A DNA stretch of 64,000 bases, taken from assembly GCA_959347315.1 (NCBI GenBank), contig OY365806.1, positions 24,256,900-24,320,899 of the forward strand, in the 5' to 3' direction. Below the pieces are notes generated by a model. The model was given only the letters and a program-made list of their open reading frames with translations. It ran no database searches and had not been told where the DNA came from. Made by a program: the position numbers and the translations under genes. The stretch is from Bimastos eiseni (lineage: Eukaryota > Annelida > Clitellata > Crassiclitellata > Lumbricidae). Of the stretch, positions 45,801 through 57,800 are shown one piece after another (position 1 is the stretch's first letter; each line of letters begins with the position of its first letter).

Positions 45801-48800
45801 GCCGTTACCCGTCAGATTCTTTGTAATGTAATGTAAGGTGTATTGGCAAAACCTTTCTATAGCACCTCCTACAGAGTATCTCTTGAAAATGTCTTCACTG
45901 CCTTAAACTGTATTAGAGTTCATTAAGCTCAGCTAGATAATTTCTATGCAGCTATTGTTGAATTGAGAATGATGAATGATGAGAGGTAAATGGATTCCTA
46001 TCAGCACATGTACGGTTGTTTGGGTATGATCAAGAACTGGTGCTTCACGGTTCGGTGGAAACAGATCTGCTGTGTCTGAATGTACATCTGACCATTAGCC
46101 ACACATTTGTTGCATTTATGGTGATGTTAGACATGTTTAGACTCATTTAATGTTTTTCTTAGGATGTGTGGAAGCCTGTGAAATGTTAATAAAGGCTGGT
46201 GCAAACCTAAACCATCGTGATAAAGATGGACTCACTGGTTTGTTTCTAAGCCTTCAATGACATAGTATAAATTTTTATATAGAATATATATTACATAACA
46301 TTTTTTTACTTATTTGTTCAGTGAATGGCCTAATGACCTTCCTTCCATCCTTTTCCTCCTGCTCCTAAGGAATTAAATCGACTGTCAACCTATAAGAAGT
46401 TTTGATGGCTATAGTTGGAACTAGGGGTTCATGCTATTGATGTGAATTGATGTTGTTAATTCAAATAATTATGATGTACATTTCTCTGCAGTCTTTATTT
46501 TACATTACTCATCCCAAAAAATTTTTCCTTACAACCCACAAAAAAGTCAACTGTACCAAGATAGCAATGGCGAATCATTTTTAGTGGTAGATCAGATGCG
46601 GAGGAGGGGTGCTCAGTTGCTGCCATTATATGTCTGCTAGGAGAATGAAGATGTAAATACTTCACACCAAAGACTGCCTCTTGAGTTTAGCTTAAGCAAA
46701 AGTTCTTTGTCTTTTTCATATAATTTCCTTTGCTGATAGTTTTTGCTCATATCTAATGCATCATCCCCCCAGGAATTGTTTTATTCCATAAAATAGTATA
46801 AGTCATTTTTATTTCCTTTTATTTATTTCTCCAAGGCCAGCAGGGATGAACCGAGTGTCAATTTCCTGCCGAGTACTGAGTTTTACGAGTTGAGTTGTAC
46901 AGAGTCCGAGTTTCAAATATTTAAATAAGTATCATTGTTTTGATTGTTAGTTTGGCAGTTTTCACAATTTTTATGAATAGTTTGGTCGTGCCTCAGTTTA
47001 CATTAGGAAGCAGTAACTGGTTAAGTACTACTAGTAACAATATCTGTGCTTTAGCTACATTGATTGTTGTTTGTAAACGAAGACATCTGATTTTCGTTTT
47101 ATAAATAGCTGATTTTATTAAAACTTGGACCCACTGTTTGTCCGAGTCTGAGTAATGCCGAGAACTATGTTTTCGAGCCGAGTTTCGGTTTATCCCTCTC
47201 AGTGACTTTATTCAGTTTTTATCTTGATGAGTTTAGATTAAATCAGACTAAATATGATTAGATTGGTCCTTTTTATTTGGTTTGAACCATATTGACTACT
47301 AGTATAGGCTTGAGCTCCCTTCCCACGGTATGAAGTCGCTCTTAGTACCCGTGGGATAGTTGACTCTTCAAGAGTGTTGGTCGATGCCACATTGATGTTT
47401 AAACTTCTGAACGATCTGTTTTGCCCAAGTGAGCATAGTTGCCTTTAGAAGTTCAACTCAATAGTAGGACTTGATTGGTGCAAACTTTTAGATCGTTTTG
47501 ATTTGAGAGTGATTTAAATAAAGTGTGATCATACTTGTGACTGATCTCACTTGTAAATGTTCGACTTGAATGTACTTTTTCGTGACCATTAGTTCTGCTG
47601 GAGAGTTGATTGTTTTGAAAGTGGTTTATGAGTGCCTCTAAGCAAGTCGGTTTTTGCTCTTGACTTGAGAGCTGTTTTGCTGGAAGATTATTTGATGATT
47701 GACTGTACTTAAATAGGTGCTGCTCCTGAATGAGGTTTTATGCTTGAATGTTTGCATGAGATTGGTTTGATTTAATATTGGTTTGATTTAATATTGGTTT
47801 GATTTAAGATTGCTGTGATGTTTCTTAACTAGCGCTTCACTGTGCGGCCGCCAGAGGGCAGTCTCTCTGTATTGATGCACTGCTGAAGAAAAAAATAATT
47901 ACAGTGGATGCGGTTGACTACAGTGGCTGCACACCATTGTTCTATTCTGTTTCACTTGGACATGTGGAGACGACAAGAGCTCTTCTGGAAAGGCATCACT
48001 GCAATCCAAGTCATCGCGACTACAGACAACGAAGGTTGGGAAGATGCCACATTTGAATAATTGACCTGTTGCTTATTCAATTCTTTCACTTCTCCTTATT
48101 AATTGTGTAAGCTGGTTTTGATTTCAATGGGATCAACTGCATTCATAACTCAAAGAAAGATCAGCTCATGAAGACACAAAGAATGTAAATACAGTCATCA
48201 TGTTTTCAAGTGTGTGAGCATACTTTGTAACATGGAAGGTTGTTAGTTGTAGTAAGATTGATAGTATATTATCTTTGGTATGTCATTTCTTTCTACCTAG
48301 TCCTGCACACTGTGCTGCAGCCAAAGGTTCAGTGGAGTGTCTTCGGATTCTGCGAGCAAATGGAGGAGATCTTTGGATAAGGAATGCCAAGGGAGACTAT
48401 CCAATTCATGAGGCAGCACTGGCTCATCAGAATGGTAATACAGACTTGACCTCGAATTACTTTGCAATTAGATTATAAGCTTGAGATTTATAGATTGCCC
48501 AAAAGAGTTTAACTGGAGAGGCCAATTTATTAACAGGCACTCATTTAGAATGAAATCAATAGGCAGGGTTTAGTTCCATATCGAGGTCCAACGAACAGGC
48601 AAGTAGACAGTCAGATCGTCAGAGAAAAACTACAGTTGTCCTCATCTTTATATTGACAGATGTAATCTCATACTCTTCATGAATGCTAATGAAAGCCTAG
48701 TGGTTGCATTCATCTTTCCTCAATTTGTTGAATCCATGCTTTAGTAACTGTGCTGACTGAGTTCATCAGTTGAGTACTTTACTTGTCCCTTTTGCATAGA

Positions 48801-51800
48801 GGCAATTCAATAAAGGCCAAACTATGACTGTGGTCACCGAACACCAATCTACCTGTGTATGAGTTGCAATGTGTCACTGACATGTTTAATCATGAATGAA
48901 ATTTTATGCTAACTAGGCCAGCTCAGCTCTCCATCTATCTACAGAGAGCCTCTGAATAGTTATTCATGTGAGAGGTGCTATATAAATCTAACGATATGAT
49001 AAGATATAGTTAACAAATGACTCTCATTGCAAGTTGGGAGATAGAAAAAGGTGTTTGCTTGTTGGAATGCTATTATTGTGAACATCTGTGAATTCCAGGA
49101 AGAAGCTTGTTACAAGTTTCTGCAATAGCATGTAAGCAACAAATGCATACCTTAGTCATTTTACTGGATGTGCAGGTCATGGGAAAATGTACGGGTTGCA
49201 TGCATGAAGTTCACAAAGAGAATGTTTACATTTGTTATTGTAGTTGTATTTTACACATCAGGGGTGTAGATTGACTGATGTCAGTGTCCTTTGTTGTCAG
49301 ATGCTGTCAAATATCTCCTTGGAACTAAACCAGACAGTATTGATTCAGCGAATGATGATGGACGAACGTGTCTACATATCGCTGCCCTGACCAACAATTT
49401 GCCTCTTGTCATGCATCTGGTTGACAATAATGCCTCCAAAAGATCGGTCATGGTCTGTGAGGCAAGTCAACCACTAGCCCTAGCATAAAGCATGCACTTA
49501 TGACCTGGATGGTGTTTCGTGTGAACTTTGTCAAATCAACATACACGTACAATGCCACCAAATAATGTGTTGTGTATTTTTCACCTCTTTGGAAAGGCAT
49601 AATTATGTCAACAATCCTAGCAGTGGAATGTAGAAAGCTTAGGAATGAGTATATGGAGGACTAAATCTTTTATGATTTAAGTGAAACACATTGTCATATT
49701 TAAATTTTTTAAGCCTATAGGTGAGAAGCCTACCCATGTATATGTACAAAGTGTTTTCAAAGCTTCATTTAATTATCTTGCATTTAACATGAGCTACTAT
49801 TGTACATGAAATTTGTCTGTATTTGCTAAGTGATTGATAAGTTTATAAGTTGTTGAAAAATTTTTTTTTAACCAAAAAATATCGCATCAGTCGTTTTGCA
49901 GAATAGGCATTAACAAAATGAGATTACCGGACTCCTGGATGGCTATCGAGACTCATGGACTCTGGATCAGCACTGTAGAACTGACTTGGTTCAGTATTCT
50001 CCATTTCAGCTTGGGTGATATGTAGAATACATAGGCTCACATCTACAACAGTCAGATGCTGCATGCAGAAAAATTTTTGCACTATTTTCCAAGTAAATTT
50101 GTTGTATAGTTTTACACAAACTCTGTCAGGTTGTAACATTGTCCATAGTTTCTGGTGCCTTATTTTCAGGGTCAACCGGTTACACCATTTGATGGTGCAG
50201 TGTTCAAGAGCAACACTGACTGTGCGCAATATCTGCGGGTTGATGATGCGGATGAGAAGAGGAACAATTCCAGGAGAACAGAATCGAATGTTAGGACGAT
50301 TCGGCCATCAAAAGAGAATGTACAAATCAGAGAAAGAAGAGGATCGATAGGTCGACAAGTGAGAGAAATGAATCAAGACCTGAAAGGAAAAACACCAGAT
50401 CATTTCTATGACAGAGCACCTGAACTAGAAGGAGACAATTTGGCTAAATCTAGCCAAATAAAAAATACAGATGCATTGACAGGAATGGTAGATTCCAAAG
50501 AACAAATGGCAAATCGATTTGTTAAGGACGAGGAGGAAACGGCTCTTGCCCGTGGAGGGCAAAAGGGAAACAATGAACTATTATTGGGAATGAACTCGGA
50601 ATTTAGGATTTCATCTGAAGAAAAAGATGGGAAAACGTCAGGAGCAAATCATGTTTTTGTAGCAGCCCTGAATATTGGAAGAGACCAGACTCCAGACTCC
50701 TGCATTGAACCAGGAGCGGAATCTGTGCATGGTGCAACCTTTCGATCAGGTCAGATGACTGATTTGAATTTAGGCTCTAGAAAAGAGCAGAATGCAGGTT
50801 CATCTTATGAGCCAGGTGAACAGAAGTTACACAGTGCATCATTTAGAACAGATCGGGGCCCAATGACCGACTTGATTGCTGTTGGTTCTGGAAAAGAAGA
50901 AGACGTAGATTCGTCCTTTGGGCCAGGTGAGAAACAGTTACAAAGTCCATCATTTAAGGCAGATTGGGGCCAAATGACCGATTTCATTGCTGTGGGTTCT
51001 GGAAAAGAACAAAATTCGGGTTTGTCCATTGGGCCAGGTAAACAACACCTACAAAGTGCAACATTTAGAGCAGATCGGGGCCAAATGACCGACTTGACTG
51101 CTGTCGGTTCTGGAAAAGACGAAAACACAGGTTTGTCCTGTGGGCCAGATGAACAACAGTTAAAAAGTGCATCATTTAGAACAGATCAGGTCCAGACGAC
51201 TGATTTGATTCTGGGTTCTGGAAAAAAAGAAGATGCAGGTTGGTCCTTTGGTCCACGTGTACAACAGTTGCAAACGGATTCATTTGGAACAGATCAGGGC
51301 CAGATGACTGGTTTGTCTCTGGGTTCTGAAAATAAACAAAATGGAGGTTCATCCTTTGGGCCAGGTGAACGACAGTTACAGCTTCCATCATTTGGAGCGA
51401 ATCGAGGCCAAATGACCGACTTGATTGCTGCTGGTTCTGGAAAAGAAGAAAATGCAGGTTTGTCTTTTAGGTCAGGTAAACAACAGTTAAAAAGTGCATC
51501 ATTTAGAAAAGATCAGGGTCAGATGACTGATTTGATTCTGGGTTCTGGAAAAGAAGACAATGCAGGTTGGTTCTTTGGGCCAGGTGAACAACAATCATGG
51601 GGTTTATCATTTGGAACAGATCAGGGCCAGATGACTAATTTGATTCTGGATTCTGGAAAAGAACAAAGTGCAGGTTCATCCTTTGGGCCAGAACAAGAGT
51701 TACAAACTGCATTATTTGAAGCAGATCAGAGCCATTTAACAGATTTGACTCTGGGTTCTGGAAAAGAAGAATATGCAGATTTGTCTTTAGGGCCTGGTGA

Positions 51801-54800
51801 ACGTGAGTTGCAAAGTGCTTCCTTTGAACCAGGTCAGGGCCAGAAGACCGATTTGATACTGGGTTCTGGAATAGAACAGATCAGAGGTGCTTCTTTTGAG
51901 CCAGATGAGTTAGAGTTGAAAAAATTATCTGATATACCAGTTCAGGGCCAAACTACTGATTTGACTGTGGGTTCTGGAAAAGAACAGAAAGCAGGTTTGT
52001 GTCTTGAACAAGGTGAGGGTGAGTTACAAAGTGCATCCTTTGGACCAAGCCAGGGTCAGGGCCAAACTAATGATTTGACTGTGGGCTCTGGAAAAGAACA
52101 GACTGCAGGTTTGTGTCTTGGACTAGGTGAGCATGAGTTACAAAGTGCATCCTTTGGATCAAGCCAAGGTCAGGGCCAAACTGCTGATTTGACTGTGTGC
52201 TCTGGGAAAAAACATACTGCAGGTTTGTTTCTTGGACCAGGTGAGGGCAAGTTACAAAATGCATCCATTGGACCAAGCCACGGTCAGGGTCAGGGTCAAG
52301 CTACTGATTTGACTGTGGGCTCTGGAAAAGAACAGAAAGCAGGTTTGTCTCTTGGACCAGGTGAGGGTGAGTTACAAAATGCATCCTTTGGACCAAGCCA
52401 GGGTCAGGGCCAAACTACTGATTTGACTGTGGGCTCTGGAAAAGAACAGACTGCAGGTTTGTTTCTTGGACCAGGTGGGGGCAAGTTACAAAGTGAATCC
52501 ATTGGACCAAGCCAGGGTCAGGGCCAAACTACTGATTTGACTGTGGGCTCTGGAAAAGAACAGACTGCAGGTTTGTTTCTTGGACCAGGTGAGGGCAAGT
52601 TACAAAGTGCATCCTTTGGATCAAGCCAGGGTCAGGGCCAAACTGCTGATTTGACTGTGGGCTCTGGAAAAGAACAGACTGCAGGTTTGTTTCTTGGACC
52701 AGGTGAGGGCGAGTTACAAAGTGCATCCTTTGGATCAAGCCAGGGTCAGGGCCAAACTGCTGATTTGACTGTGTGCTCTGGGAAAAAAGAGACTGCAGGT
52801 TTGTTTCTTGGACCAGGTGAGGGCAAGTTACAAAATGCATCCTTTGGACCAAGCCAGGGTCAGGGTCAAGCTACTGATTTGACTGTGGGCTCTGGAAAAG
52901 AACAGAAAGCAGGTTTGTCTCTTGGACCAGGTGAGAGCGAGTTACAGAGTGCATCCTTTGGACTAAGCCAAGGTCAGGGCCAAACTACTGATTTGATTGT
53001 GGGCTCTGGAAAAGAACAGACTTCAGGTTTGTTTCTTGGACCAGGTGAGGGCAAGTTACAAAATGCATCCTTTGGACCAAGCCAGGGTCAGGGTCAAGCT
53101 ACTGATTTGATTGTGGGCTCTGGAAAAGAACAGAAAGCAGGTTTGTCTCTTGGACCAGGTGAGGGTGAGTTACAAAGTGAATCCTTTGGACCAAGCCAGG
53201 ATCAGGGCAAAGCTACTGATTTCACTGTGGGCTCTGGAAAAGAACAGATCGCAGGTTTATCTGTTGGACCAGGTGAGGGCGAGTTGCAAAGTGCATCCTC
53301 TGGACCAGACCAGGGTCAGGGCCAAACTACTGATTTAACTGTGTGCTCAGGAAAAGAGCAGGACACAGGTGTATCTTTTGGGCCAGGTGAGAATGAGTTA
53401 AAAAGTGCAAATTTGGGACCTATCCAAGGTCATGGTCCAACTACTGATTTAACTGTGGGATCAGGAAAAGAGCAGAACACAGGTTTGTCTTTTGGACCAA
53501 GTCAGGGAGAATTACAAAGTGCTAACTTTGGACCAGTCCAGTGTCAAGGCCTAAGTACAGATTTAACTGTGAGCTCAGGAAAAGGACAGAACACAGGTAT
53601 GTCTTTTGGTCCAAGTGAGGCAGAGTTACAAAATGCATATTATGGACCAGTCCAGGGTCATGGTCCAACTACAGATTTAACTGTGGGCTCAGAAAAAGAG
53701 CAGAACATAGGTTTGTCTTTTGGGCCAAGTGATGCAAAATTACAAAGTGCATCCTTTGAACAAGGTCATGGCCAAAATATTAGATTGAATCCTGGCTCTG
53801 GAAAAAAACAAAATGCGGGTTCATCTTTTGGGCCAGGTGAGGTACAGTTTATAAAAGTATCTGATGGACCCCTCCAGGGTCTAAATACCGATTTGACGGT
53901 GGGCTCTGGAAAAGAACATAGTACAGGTTCATCTATAGGGCCATGTGAGTTAAAGTCACAAAGTGTATCCTTTGGACCTGGTCAGGGCCAGATCACTGAT
54001 TTGACTATGGGGTCTGGAAAAGAACAGAATTTAGGCTCGTCTATTGTGCGAGAAGAAAGACAGTTACACAGTGAATCTTCTGGAACATGGCAGGGTCAGA
54101 TTACTGAATTTCCCAAGGCCCCAGCAAAACAGCCGAATGACGGCTCATATATGGGGCCAGCAGAAAGACATCTATCCAACTCATTGTTTGGAACAGACTT
54201 AATGGTTGATTTGCCTCTGGAGTCAACCTTGAACCACGCACCCAACTTAGCATCAGTCCAGGTAGATGGTCAGAATTTGAACAAACCTGTGACGTGTGGT
54301 CTGTCAGGCGAGCAGCGGGACAATAAAGTGCTAGTCATGGCCATGGACAAAGAGACACAGACAGAAGACTTTCTTCCAGATGGTTTATCCAATCCCCTCA
54401 TGCTGTCTCCATCACAGGAAATGACAAACAGCAACAAGGATTCTGTCCATGATGGGCCATGTTCAAAAAAGAAAGATGACCTTGTGAAATGTAGGCAGAT
54501 ATTTGAAAAGGAAAGAAACAGGATAGATCGATTAGACTTGAGAGATCGATTAGACTTGAGGATTAGTACTCCTCATCCTCCAGACGAATCTCGATCAGGT
54601 GTTGAGTGTGAGAATGTTGCTGGCAACGATCATAGGTTGGAAGCAAGTGGATCGGAAGATGTGAATTATGTTGTTGGTGCAAGCAAAAAGAAAAGAAGAT
54701 TGAAATGTAGACAAATTAAAATGAGAAGAGATGCTGCAACGCAGGCAACTGATCGACAATTCGCCCAAACAGCTCAACACAAAGATAATAAAGATGGTAG

Positions 54801-57800
54801 TAGTACTGACAAACAATGTAAGGATGGCCAAGCACCAAAAGCGTTTGACAATTATAAGAAACATCTTAAAAATTCAGATGTACAAGAGCTTCATCAGGAT
54901 GAAGTTGGATTTGAAAAATCTATGCCATCAGATGGGACAAAACAGTTAACAGATGACCAGAGCTCCTCTAGAGAACAGAAAGCATTATGGTCAGGGCAGA
55001 TCAAGGATCAGTTGCATATTAGCAGGGATAGAGTCGGAAGAGAAGGCTGGGAGACCGATGATAGGACATCTACAGACAGTGAGTTTGATGATGATGCCGA
55101 CCTTCAGAAAGAAAGGAATGCTGTCAAATGGCCTCAGACTGTGAAGCATCAACGCTGGGCAGAAAAACTAGAATCAGTCAAATATATCTGGTATGACTCA
55201 GAAGACGAGGAGGAAGATCCACTTCCAACCCGTCGTTCGGTTTCTATATCAAACAGCAGGGATAGTAGTCCTGAAAGAAGTCTGCCAGTCAAGCGTTCCA
55301 ATAGTATCAGTGTACCAAGAGAGTATTACCTGAGGAAGAGATCATTGCAGGCTTATCTGGCAAGAAACCCACGTTTAAGATACACAACAGGATATAATCT
55401 TAATTCCGTGCCAAATGCAAAAAAAACTAAACAAAACCGTCTGCAGCAAGTTTACTCTGATGCCACTAGTTCTTTAACTAAAGATGACACCTGGAAATGG
55501 CTTTATGATGAATCAGATAGATTCAGAGAGCAGATGAGAATTTATGGATTTCACTCTGAGCCTAATAAGCCTGTTACAGTCCCCCATCCACTTTCTTCTC
55601 TCAGATCTTCATCCATTTATTGTGGCCCATCTCCAACTTCAAGTCAAAACACCTTTAAGGATGATCTAAAAGTGACTTTGGAACATGTTCTTGGTAAGTA
55701 TAAATGGTGGCAGAAATTCCGCACGGGTTTACTGAAGCCAGGCAAAAACCTCATACAAGAATATGTACGGATCTTCGAGACGAAACGACTCATGATGATG
55801 GAGATGCAGAGAGCCAAGAGGATTCAGATGGTGAATGTCAATAAAGGACCATCTGTAGATCGGATGTTGGTGAAGCAGATGGTCGAAGGCTTCAACCAAC
55901 AGGCGAGAGAAGAACACAAAATCAATGAAGGCATCCAGTTTGGAAATCTCAGTGAATTTTGCAAATATCTTCGAGGTAATTATGTCAACCTTTAATACAG
56001 CTGATCTTCAGATTAAGTCTTTTCCAGAATAAATCTTTGAGATGTTGAATGTTTAATACTTTTATAATGGGCTGTTTGCAATCCCAGTTATTTTCAGTAC
56101 ATGCTTGTAGTTTAAGTGTAAAATACAGGAATTTATTACCAGCATGATCTTTGATCTGATCTGTGACACTGCTTGTAACAAGACGATAAGTCTTGCACGA
56201 ACATGTTTTTTTATGGTACATTGCAGCAAGTTTTTGTCAAATGGCCATATCTGGAACACCTTAATGAATTCATGTAACTTGAGAATATATGATGACATCA
56301 GTAAATTTATCTGCACTTATTGGGCTGTAGATGAAGTTATGAATCTTGATGAAGAAGAAAAATTACTGAAAAAACTGGAAAAGGTCAGATTTATTTCAAC
56401 TAAAGATAATAATTTTTTAAAATGTCTGTATACTATTTGTGGGTTAGCTTTGATTTGGCTGTTGAAGTCAACAACTATTACACTTTTCTTCACTTTTCTA
56501 CATACAGGAGTTTAAAATGAGGAACTTTACCTGACATCTGATTTTAGATGCTGATCCTAGGAAGGACATGAAATAAACAGAAGATTTGTAATTACCAAAA
56601 AGCGTGTTTCTGTTATAATACAGCTTCTTCATCTAAAAACAATCGATGAAATTGGTCCGGGTGAATTGACCATTCTGCGCCAAATGATATCCACCATCTC
56701 TGGCAAACATCCAGATCGATATAACAGCAAGAGAAATAAGTCCACATCTGGAAATGGTAACAGTCATGATGGAAGGTGTTTATGGTCGCTGGCTAATATG
56801 AGATCGAATGCCACAAAGTCAGCCAGCAAGATGGCTCAATTGCATTATGTGGAATCCACAAACAGACCAACGATGTCCAGACATATGTCTACTAACACAG
56901 GTAGGTAAATTTCCTCTTCACTGCTTCAGCAGCCAATGTATAAACAGTGATTCAAACATCAATTGCATAAGATACAATGTGACTTTGTTTCAGCTTATTG
57001 ACCAATGCTAGATATTTTTGATTATGCCTCTGTGAAATTCTGAATTTCATTTCATGTCTTGCAAAACTAAGGAACATGTTTTGCAGATGTTAAATTGCTG
57101 TCGATCTATTGAAGTATCTAAGAAACTTCCTCATGTACATCGTTTAGCTGCAAAACTCAGGAAAAATGACACATGTTCTTCTGTTCAGTCTGTAACCTGA
57201 CCCTATGTTCATCAGTGAGTGGCATAATTATATGTCTTGTTTCATGCCAATGTATGTAGCACAACTGACCAAAATGTATGTAATTATAGATATGCCTGTG
57301 CGGACGGCCCCCGTTATACTTCCTGGCAACACAAGCAGCCATCGTCTGCCACAGCTTATAAATATGAACGATACGGTTGCTCACACATTAGAATCTACAT
57401 CAGCCTCTTCAAAATCTTCTTTTGTCGGCTGCCAGATGAGCAACACTTGGCCAAATGATGCAGCTTCCATTCTACCTCCTGTTTACAATGTAGTAAAGAA
57501 CACCTGGAATGATGCCAGCATAAATGGTAAGATATATATTTAAATATGTGGCACCATTTGCTTGTATTTGAAATTGTTCATCATAAAGCAGCCTTATTAG
57601 CAGTATCATCATTGACAACTCTTAAAACAGCTGTCAGCATCTTCCTCAACATTTTCTCCACCAGCTTTTATTGAGCCCCAAAGTTTCAAGAAAAAATGCA
57701 TGTTATATTTGACACAATCAGGTATCATGGCTTTAGAAATGCAGTCAAGTTTGATTACCAGATACACTATAATTATCACTTGATGAAGTGAATGCTGCAC

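Larger units (their letters stand above)
42862..50169 (+). other. Introns 1-7 of the ankyrin gene
   Basis: The intervening sequence holds an AT-rich trinucleotide tract (45195-45305), a possible decayed inverted-repeat element (about 46847-47205, with AGGGATGAACCGA at one end and a related inverted end) and a 17-bp triplicate near 47760-47810. I see no additional ankyrin-like exon in the 1.7-kb first intron or the 1.6-kb fourth intron. Confidence 0.6.

Noticed and set aside
51176..52852. Several minus-strand open frames inside the ankyrin repeat region
   Set aside because: They are by-products of the repeat's base composition; the plus frame carries the splice-consistent exon.
56226..56330. 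Acceptor at 56225 (TTGCAG|CA) as the next ankyrin exon
   Set aside because: In the required phase it hits a stop after about a dozen codons; other phases do not match the donor at 55975.
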